Shown here: positions 58,538-64,000 of the stretch, one piece after another
Layout: each line of letters begins with the position of its first letter
Numbering within the stretch: the stretch's first letter is position 1
Assembly: GCF_017183135.1 (NCBI RefSeq)
Contig: NZ_JADDXW010000006.1
Span: forward strand, 124,001-188,000
Length of the DNA stretch: 64,000 nt
Direction: 5' to 3'
From: Aurantimonas marina
GTDB lineage: Bacteria > Pseudomonadota > Alphaproteobacteria > Rhizobiales > Rhizobiaceae
The notes under the pieces: generated by a model
What the model was told of the DNA's origin: nothing
The model's database searches: none
What the model saw: the letters and a program-made list of their open reading frames with translations, nothing else
Made by a program: the position numbers and the translations under genes

Positions 58538-59869
58538 CTAGCGATAGATGTCGGGGAGCATCGCGGTCGAGATCGCCGGCACATAGGCGATCAAGAGAAC
58601 GACAAGCAGCATGAAGAAGACAAAGGGCACCGCCCGCCGGGCGATCGGCAGGATGGATTCGCCGGTCAGTCCCGAGACGACAAAGAGGTTCAATCCCAGC
58701 GGCGGGGTGATGAAGCCGACCCCGAGCGAGGTGATCATCATGATGCAGAACTGAATCTCGTTCATGCCGATTTCGTCGGCAAGCGGCTTCAGGATCGGCG
58801 CCAGGATGACGATGTTCGGCGTCGTCTCCATCACGCAGCCGGCGGCGATCAGGATGCCGATCATCAACAGGATCAGCATGTTGGGATCGTCGGTGAGCGA
58901 GGTCACCGCGAAGACGAAGCCTTGCGGCACGCCGAGCGCCGCGAGCGTCTGCGCCAGCGGCAGCGACATGGCGATGATCGGCACAATGACGCCGTTCACC
59001 TTGGCGGACGAAACCAGCATCGAGGGGAAGTCGGCGAGTTTCAGCGTCCCCAGGATGAACCCCATGATGATCGTCACGACGACCGCCGTCGCGCCCGCCT
59101 CGGTCGGCGTCAGGCGGCCGGAGAAAATGCCGTAGAAGATGATGCCGGGGACCAGGAAGGCATACCAGCCGCTCTTCAGCGCCCGGCCGACGTTGCTCAG
59201 CCATTCGCGTCCGGAAATCGCGCCGCCACCTTCATAAGCGTAGATCCGGTTGACGACGATATTGGTCAAGAGGATCGAGACCAGGATGGCGATGCCCGGA
59301 ATAATCGCCGCCTGAAACAGCGTCGAGGCGGAGATGCCAAGCACCAGACCAATGATGATATAGGCGATAGACGGCGGGATCAGGATGCCGGTACAGGCGC
59401 CGGCGGCTACCAGGGCGCAGGCGTAAGGGCGCGGATAACCGGATTCCACCAGACGGTCGATGGTCATGCGCCCGACCGCCGCGGCGCCCGCCGCGTCCGA
59501 ACCCGAGATCGCCGAGAACATGCCGCAGACCAGCACCGTGGCCGAGCCGAAACCGCCCTTGGCCCAGCACGTCAGCGCTTCGGCGATATCGAGGAATTTT
59601 CGACTGAGACCGGTGCGGACCAGCACGTCGCCCGTCAGGATGAACAGCGGAACCGCGGTCAGGGCGAAGGCGTCGATGCCGTCGAACAGGGATTCGCCGA
59701 ACAGAGAGAGCGGAAGCACCTGCGACAGGACCAGCATCGCGACGGCCGAGGCGCCGATCGCGGCCCAGACCGGAACTCCGAGAATGATGAGCCCGAGGAA
59801 GAGCAGGACCGGGCCGTAAAAATCCCATCCCAATTCCACGGTCTGCTGCTGAAGTTGTTGCCAAAGCAT
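58538..59869 (-). CDS. TRAP transporter large permease of the DHPS operon
   Basis: The 443-aa DctM-type protein has about 12 spans with VPLFILTGDVLVRTGLSRKFLDIAEALTCW (about 73-102), FSAISGSDAAGAAAVGRMTIDRLVESGYPRPYACALVAAGACTGILIPPS (about 118-168), and the second-half block AAGCVMETTPNIVILAPILKPLADEIGMNEI. ATG 59869 begins MLWQQLQQQTVELG. It corresponds in place to the DHPS importer (HpsKLM) of known degraders, but which of K, L, M it matches is not decided here. hpsN follows after 9 bp. Confidence 0.9.
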   Translation of the reverse strand: MLWQQLQQQTVELGWDFYGPVLLFLGLIILGVPVWAAIGASAVAMLVLSQVLPLSLFGESLFDGIDAFALTAVPLFILTGDVLVRTGLSRKFLDIAEALTCWAKGGFGSATVLVCGMFSAISGSDAAGAAAVGRMTIDRLVESGYPRPYACALVAAGACTGILIPPSIAYIIIGLVLGISASTLFQAAIIPGIAILVSILLTNIVVNRIYAYEGGGAISGREWLSNVGRALKSGWYAFLVPGIIFYGIFSGRLTPTEAGATAVVVTIIMGFILGTLKLADFPSMLVSSAKVNGVIVPIIAMSLPLAQTLAALGVPQGFVFAVTSLTDDPNMLILLMIGILIAAGCVMETTPNIVILAPILKPLADEIGMNEIQFCIMMITSLGVGFITPPLGLNLFVVSGLTGESILPIARRAVPFVFFMLLVVLLIAYVPAISTAMLPDIYR

Positions 59870-59876
59870 GGGAACC

Positions 59877-60389
59877 TCAATCGAACAGACGCTCGCCCTC
59901 ATAGGGCGGGCGACCGCGCACGAGGTCGGCGGCGTCCCGGACAAGGGACTGGACGAGACGAATGACGACGAGCGAGAATCCGACCGGGACGGCCATCAGG
60001 AACCAGACCATGGAAACCCGCAGGCCGTGGCTGACCGAGCCGAATTTCCAGGAGACCCCGACGGTCTCGAAGGACCAGTAGAGAGCCAGGCAGGCGACCA
60101 CCAACATGACCAGATCGCCCAGGATGTAGAGCAGCGCCTTGGCCCGCTCGGGTACGTAAAGGAACAGCACGTCGATGCGGATGTGGGCGCGATCCTTGAC
60201 CGCCGAGGCGGCGCCGATCCAGGCAAGATAGATAAAGGAATAGCGCACGATCTCCTCGCCCCAGATCGACGAGTAAGCGAAGACCTCACGGCGGATCACC
60301 TCGATCGCCATCGTCGCGACGAGGATCGTGTAGAAGATAAGCAGCGCCCATCGCTCGGCGTTTCGGTCCAGCAGCTTCAGGATATGCAC
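59877..60389 (-). CDS. TRAP transporter small permease of the DHPS operon
   Basis: The 170-aa protein has four spans; SSIWGEEIVRYSFIYLAWIGAASAVKDRAHIRIDV (about 40-74) is the DctQ family core. GTG 60389 was chosen because AGGTTGAGGCGC precedes it closely and the product then starts MHILKLLDRNAERW, the usual short N-terminus. It ends 7 bp before the large permease gene. Confidence 0.85.
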   Translation of the reverse strand: MHILKLLDRNAERWALLIFYTILVATMAIEVIRREVFAYSSIWGEEIVRYSFIYLAWIGAASAVKDRAHIRIDVLFLYVPERAKALLYILGDLVMLVVACLALYWSFETVGVSWKFGSVSHGLRVSMVWFLMAVPVGFSLVVIRLVQSLVRDAADLVRGRPPYEGERLFD

Positions 60390-60509
60390 GCGCCTCAACC
60401 TTTCGCGGCGGAGCGACGCCGGCTGCCATATCAACAGCAAGCCGGGCATGCGCACCGAACCTCGTCAAAGGCGCGATCATTCGCACCCCGTGATCACGAA
60501 ATGAGAGTA

Positions 60510-60534
60510 GTCAGCGGGCTCGGCGCCCGCCGAC
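60510..60534 (-). other. Intercistronic hairpin after the DHPS TRAP binding-protein gene
   Basis: On the minus-strand transcript GUCGGCGGGC pairs with GCCCGCUGAC around GCCGA (10 bp, one G-U pair). It lies 13 bp behind the binding-protein stop and 120 bp ahead of the small permease. Same placement and size as the hairpins at 40915 and 47528. Confidence 0.65.
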
Positions 60535-60546
60535 GCAAAATACGCC

Positions 60547-61701
60547 TCAGGCGTCGTGGACGTAGTAGCGCCCCATCGTACCAGCGGCCTCCTCAAGCCG
60601 CTTGAACGTCTTCATGTCGCCGGAGAGTTCGGTCTTGTAGGAATCCCACTCCTCGCGCTGATAGCCGGCCGTATCCTTCCAGACCGCGAGCTGATCGTCG
60701 GTGAGCGTGTGGAATTCCACGCCCGACTTCCTCAGCTCTGCCATGGCGTAGGCGCGTGCGGCCGGGACCTTGGCGAGGTTCTGCTGGGAGGTGACCTCCG
60801 AGGCGAAGTCGATGCCGTCCTGAACGTCCTGGGGAAGCGAATTGTACCATTCCAGATTGCAGGAATAGACTTGGCTGTCCGGGACCGCCTGGGTGAAGGT
60901 GACGTGGCTCAGGATGTCCTTGAAGCCGAAGACGAAGAGGGCTCCGACTGACGGATCAAGCGCATCGGCCACACCCTGCTTGATCGCGGAGGGCGTCTCG
61001 CCCCAAGCGACCGGCGTCGGATTGGCGCCGACCATGCGATAGTACTGCTGCAGCATCTCCGAGCCCGGCACACGGAACTTCACGCCGGAAAGATCCTCAG
61101 GCTTCATGACCGGGCCGGGGCCACCCTTGCGGACCGCGACGACGCGGGGATCTATGACGACGTAGAAGAGCGGCTTGAAGCCGCGCGCCTCGACCTTGGG
61201 ATGCACTTCCTGCTTCCATGCATCGGACGAGACGAGGTTCGTGAACCGCTGGTTCGAGCCGCAGAAATAGGGAAGGTTGATCAGGTCCACGACCGGCGCG
61301 AAGGGCGCGAAATTCGACAGCGAGTGCTGCGCGGCCTGGATCGTCCCGCCCTGAACCTTCTGCACCAGCGCGCCGCCGGCGCCCAGTTGACCGCCCGGCG
61401 AGAGCTTCACATAGACCTTGCCGTTGGTGGCGTTCTGAATGTTTTCCTTCAGATCGAGCTGCATGATCGGATAGCTGCGCGACGCGCCCAGGACATAGGC
61501 GGTTGCGATCGTCATGGTGTGCTCGGCGGCCTTCTGACGCTCGTTCTCTTCCTTGGCGGTCTGGGCGACCGCCTCGTCCGACCAGAGCGTGCCGGCGGCC
61601 CCGGCCACCATGGCGGCGGTAAAGGCACCCGCTCCGGTCAGCCGCAGAAAATTTCGACGAGCAACCGACTGCAATTCTTGGCGTTCACGGATTGTGGACA
61701 T
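60547..61701 (-). CDS. TRAP transporter solute-binding protein of the DHPS operon, Tat-exported
   Basis: The 384-aa protein begins MSTIRERQELQSVARRNFLRLTGAGAFTAAMVAGAAGTL; the ARRNFLRL pair and following hydrophobic stretch form a twin-arginine signal, unusual among TRAP binding proteins, which mostly use Sec. Ligand region: GVKFRVPGSEMLQQYYRMVGANPTPVAWGETPSAIKQGVADALDPSVGAL (about 211-260), with the conserved Arg. ATG 61701 follows a GGGAGGAGG site. It should bind DHPS or a close relative. Confidence 0.85.
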   Translation of the reverse strand: MSTIRERQELQSVARRNFLRLTGAGAFTAAMVAGAAGTLWSDEAVAQTAKEENERQKAAEHTMTIATAYVLGASRSYPIMQLDLKENIQNATNGKVYVKLSPGGQLGAGGALVQKVQGGTIQAAQHSLSNFAPFAPVVDLINLPYFCGSNQRFTNLVSSDAWKQEVHPKVEARGFKPLFYVVIDPRVVAVRKGGPGPVMKPEDLSGVKFRVPGSEMLQQYYRMVGANPTPVAWGETPSAIKQGVADALDPSVGALFVFGFKDILSHVTFTQAVPDSQVYSCNLEWYNSLPQDVQDGIDFASEVTSQQNLAKVPAARAYAMAELRKSGVEFHTLTDDQLAVWKDTAGYQREEWDSYKTELSGDMKTFKRLEEAAGTMGRYYVHDA

Positions 61702-61936
61702 TGGGGGCCTCCTCCCGGCCATTGTTGTAGGTGTGGGCGTTGACTCCGGCGACGTGGGCCTGCTCGCGTTGCAGGACGGCGACGACGAAAAGCACGGACG
61801 CCAGAAACAGCGTCAGCATCTCGCCGACGTCGGAGAGAAAGACTCTTCCACCCGACGTACCAATCACGATGTTGGCGACGAAGACCGCGAAAACGACCGC
61901 GGCCGCCGCGAGTGCTATGGAACCTGCCTTACGCAT
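61685..61936 (-). CDS. Small two-span membrane protein opening the DHPS operon
   Basis: The 83-aa product has two hydrophobic segments (about residues 5-26 and 40-58) and a short polar tail (HVAGVNAHTYNNGREEAPN). Its last 17 bases overlap the start of the binding-protein gene, so translation is coupled. It is the first gene after the LacI operators at 61972-62007. Such a gene is not part of a standard TRAP system; role unknown (assembly, anchoring or a fourth transporter part are guesses). Confidence 0.6.
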   Translation of the reverse strand: MRKAGSIALAAAAVVFAVFVANIVIGTSGGRVFLSDVGEMLTLFLASVLFVVAVLQREQAHVAGVNAHTYNNGREEAPNVHNP

Positions 61937-61971
61937 CGTTTCCTCCCTGATCGGATGCGCCTATAACCGTG

Positions 61972-62007
61972 TGTAAACGCTTTCATGACCTGATGCAAGC
62001 GCTTACA
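61972..62007. promoter_or_regulatory. Two tandem LacI-family operator boxes
   Basis: TGTAAACGCTTTCA (61972-61985) and TGCAAGCGCTTACA (61994-62007) both fit the LacI/GalR consensus TGNAANCGNTTNCA at every defined position. They are 22 bp apart centre to centre (about two helix turns), between the divergent LacI gene and the DHPS transport operon. Confidence 0.85.
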
Positions 62008-62062
62008 TATTGCGATTCTGGAATTTGGCACGATATTGCGGCGGCACAGGAGAGGAGTCGAG

Positions 62063-63100
62063 ATGAACGAGCGATCGGCGCCTACCCTGGCGGACGTGGC
62101 CCAGCATGCGGGCGTGTCGACGGCGACAGTCTCGCGCTGCCTCAATTCTCCTGAGCGGGTACTGCCCGAAACCCGCCAACGCGTCATCCAGGCGGTGGAG
62201 CAACTCGGCTATACGCCGAATTTCGGTGGCTGGGCCCTCGCCTCCAACCGGACCAATACCGTCGGCGCGATCATTCCCACCATGGAGAACGCCATCTTCG
62301 CACGCGGCCTGCAGGCGTTCCAGGAAGCCCTGGCAGCCGCCGGAGTCACCCTTCTCGTCGCCAGCACCGGCTACGATCCCGATCGGGAGGCCGAACAGAT
62401 AAAGGCCCTGGTCGGTCGGGGCGCCGACGGACTGTTGCTGATCGGCACGGCCCGTCCGCAGGCGACATACGATTTTCTGCGCCAGCGCAGCGTGCCCTAT
62501 GTCATCGCCTGGAGCCACCGGGCGAACGACGGCAACTGCTATGCCGGATTCGACAACCGGAACGCGGCGCGCGCGCTGGCCGAACGAGTCATCGGCTATG
62601 GTCATCGGGCGATCGCGATGATCGCCGGCGAGACGCAGGGGAACGATCGGGCGGCGGATCGGGTGGCCGGGGTGCGCGACGCCGTGACGGCGGCCGGCAT
62701 GGACGCCGGAGCGACGTCGGTTGTCGAAGCGCCCTATTCGCTCGAGGAAGGCGGCGATGCCTTCGCGGCTCTCATGCGACGGAACAATCCGCCGAGCGCC
62801 GTGATCTGCGGCAACGACGTGCTGGCGGTTGGCGCGATGACAAAAGCCAGGGAAATCGGGCTTTCGATCCCGCGAGACGTGTCGATCGTCGGATTCGACG
62901 ACATCGACCTGGCGCTCGTCGTCCAGCCGCAACTGACCACCGTCCATGTCCCCCACAGACGCATGGGAGAAGCGGCGGCGCGGCTGTTGCTCCAGCTCAG
63001 GGATGGCCATCCGAACGTGGAAAGCACCATCCTGGAGACGCATATCGTCGAGCGCGGATCACTCATTCGCTATGCGAGGCAGCATAGGGAGGCGGTATGA
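62063..63100 (+). CDS. LacI-family regulator, probable repressor of the DHPS operon
   Basis: The 345-aa protein has a LacI helix-turn-helix (PTLADVAQHAGVSTATVSRCLNSP, about residues 7-30) and a periplasmic-binding-protein-like sensor domain (TNTVGAIIPTMENAIFARGL, about 63-82; VSIVGFDDIDLALVVQPQLTTV, about 272-293). ATG 62063 follows GGAGAGGAG at good spacing; an upstream frame to 62036 lacks support. It is divergent from the small-membrane-protein/TRAP/hps operon, and two consensus boxes separate them. The inducer could be DHPS or sulfolactate; the downstream Gfo/Idh gene may share its control. Confidence 0.88.
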   Translation: MNERSAPTLADVAQHAGVSTATVSRCLNSPERVLPETRQRVIQAVEQLGYTPNFGGWALASNRTNTVGAIIPTMENAIFARGLQAFQEALAAAGVTLLVASTGYDPDREAEQIKALVGRGADGLLLIGTARPQATYDFLRQRSVPYVIAWSHRANDGNCYAGFDNRNAARALAERVIGYGHRAIAMIAGETQGNDRAADRVAGVRDAVTAAGMDAGATSVVEAPYSLEEGGDAFAALMRRNNPPSAVICGNDVLAVGAMTKAREIGLSIPRDVSIVGFDDIDLALVVQPQLTTVHVPHRRMGEAAARLLLQLRDGHPNVESTILETHIVERGSLIRYARQHREAV

Positions 63101-63210
63101 TCGGGAGTCGAATCAAGGCGGTAGAGCCGCATCGCAACATGCGGGGTGAAGCTTTCCGCTGAAACGTCCGCCTCGCCGCGCCTCGGCGGACGATGACAGG
63201 GAGAATGAGG

Positions 63211-64000
63211 ATGGTTTCATCGGCAGACCCGATGCCGGCGGCGCGGCCGATCCGGCTCGGCATGGTGGGTGGCGGTCAGGGCGCCTTCATCGGCGCGGTC
63301 CATCGCATTGCCGCCCGGCTCGACGGGGAATTTGAACTGGTGGCGGGCGCCTTCTCCTCCGACGCCGGGCGCGCGGCGTCCTCCGGCGCCGAGATCGGCA
63401 TCGATCCGGCCCGCGCCTATGCGACTTTCCAGGCGATGGCCGAAGCGGAAGCCGGACGGACGGACGGCATCGAAGCCGTGGCGATCGTCACGCCCAACCA
63501 TCTGCATTTCGCGCCCGCCAAGGCGTTTCTGGAAGCCGGCTTCCACGTGATTTGCGAAAAGCCGCTGACGGCGAAGCTCGAGGATGCGGTGGAGCTACAA
63601 CGGGTCGTCGCGGCCTCGGGGCGCGTCTTCGTGCTGACCCACAATTACACCGGCTATCCGATGATCCGTCAGGCGCGGGAGATGGTCGCGGCCGGAGATC
63701 TCGGACCGATCCGGGTCGTCCAGGCCGAATACGCGCAGGATTGGCTAACCGAGGCAGCCGAAAAGGCAGGTTCCAAGCAGGCCGAGTGGCGGGTCGATCC
63801 GGAAAAGGCAGGCATCGGCGGCGCGCTGGGCGACATCGGCAGCCACGCCTTCAACCTGCTGACTTTCGTGACGGGGCTGAAGCTCGATAGCGTCGCCGCC
63901 GATCTCTCAGTCTTTGTTCCCGGCCGCAGGCTCGACGACAACGACCATCTCATGCTGCGCTTTGGCGGCGGAGCGAAGGGCATGATGTGGGCGAGCCAAA
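63211..64000 (+). CDS. Gfo/Idh/MocA-family oxidoreductase (cut by window edge)
   Basis: The visible 263 residues show a Rossmann start IRLGMVGGGQGAFIGAVHR (about 14-32), VAIVTPNHLHFAPAKAFLEAGFHVICEKPLTA (about 91-122) with the family lysine in EKP, and GALGDIGSHAFNLLTFVTG (about 207-225), where D..SH matches the catalytic region. Such enzymes are NAD(P)-dependent sugar or inositol dehydrogenases. ATG 63211 follows GAATGAGG. It is on the same strand as the LacI gene, 110 bp downstream, so it may belong to a sugar-acid or sulfo-sugar module continuing to the right. Confidence 0.8.
   Translation, partial: MVSSADPMPAARPIRLGMVGGGQGAFIGAVHRIAARLDGEFELVAGAFSSDAGRAASSGAEIGIDPARAYATFQAMAEAEAGRTDGIEAVAIVTPNHLHFAPAKAFLEAGFHVICEKPLTAKLEDAVELQRVVAASGRVFVLTHNYTGYPMIRQAREMVAAGDLGPIRVVQAEYAQDWLTEAAEKAGSKQAEWRVDPEKAGIGGALGDIGSHAFNLLTFVTGLKLDSVAADLSVFVPGRRLDDNDHLMLRFGGGAKGMMWASQ

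Noticed and set aside
56543-59965. Very long plus-strand open frame (1140 codons) across the hps and TRAP genes
   Set aside because: It is antisense to four well-supported genes, its translation is low-complexity and Arg/Asp/Gly-rich, and it arises from high GC at third positions of the real genes.
1-64000. CRISPR arrays, tRNA or rRNA genes, transposases, integrases and attachment sites
   Set aside because: No regularly spaced repeats, no tRNA-like clover pattern, no transposase or integrase motif and no long direct repeats were seen on reading both strands.

Overview
The window is high-GC bacterial DNA with the habits of an alphaproteobacterium, most likely Hyphomicrobiales. The pointers are an ArsR–methyltransferase fusion coupled to metF, a trmO-DUF2293 pair, an HWE histidine kinase, several TRAP/TTT transporters and a bacterial D-tartrate dehydratase very like the Bradyrhizobium enzyme. 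No rRNA, tRNA, CRISPR array, insertion sequence or phage gene was seen. Taxonomy is inferred from gene content only.

Left part (1-17.6 kb): mostly housekeeping genes. A DUF4112 gene end and a small-protein/PIN pair (the PIN gene looks frameshifted) are followed by an isoprenylcysteine-methyltransferase-like protein. A TetR-CurA-PfpI stress operon comes next, then a multiply frameshifted small secreted-protein gene, ornithine decarboxylase, an amidase, a 30-aa membrane peptide, and metF with its ArsR-type regulator. TrmO, DUF2293, MOSC and DedA proteins, an HWE two-component system and transketolase complete this part.

Middle (17.7-30.8 kb, all minus strand): a complete but stripped-down complex-I-like operon (nuoA, a fused NuoB/NuoD-like protein, then H, J, K, L, M, N). 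It has no NADH module, no NuoC, no NuoI, and only two cysteines in the whole hydrophilic arm protein. Two short translationally coupled ORFs follow it, and then a periplasmic redox block (cupredoxin, L,D-transpeptidase, cytochrome c, multicopper oxidase). This is the least explained system in the window.

31.2-34.6 kb: polysaccharide sugar-nucleotide genes (UDP-glucose dehydrogenase and a membrane-bound nucleotide-sugar dehydratase/epimerase).

34.8-45.6 kb: a catabolic island with a GntR regulator, an FAD/Fe-S 2-hydroxyacid dehydrogenase, a glyoxylate-type aminotransferase, a TRAP transporter, an enoyl-CoA hydratase, a CaiB-type CoA transferase and a hydratase/FAH-fold protein. The substrate is unknown.

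45.6-50.9 kb: a GntR regulator, a TctC-A-B tripartite tricarboxylate transporter and D-tartrate dehydratase.

50.9-63.1 kb: a complete organosulfonate pathway. A TRAP transporter and HpsN/HpsP/HpsO handle 2,3-dihydroxypropane-1-sulfonate (DHPS). ComC and SlcC interconvert the sulfolactate enantiomers. SuyAB cleaves (R)-sulfolactate to pyruvate and sulfite. The upper part lies behind a LacI-family regulator with two perfect operator boxes. The lower part lies behind a UTRA-type GntR regulator with a 14-bp palindrome. No sulfite oxidase or exporter is present. The window ends inside a Gfo/Idh/MocA dehydrogenase. Each of the three solute-binding-protein genes is followed by a 10-11 bp RNA hairpin before the next transporter gene.
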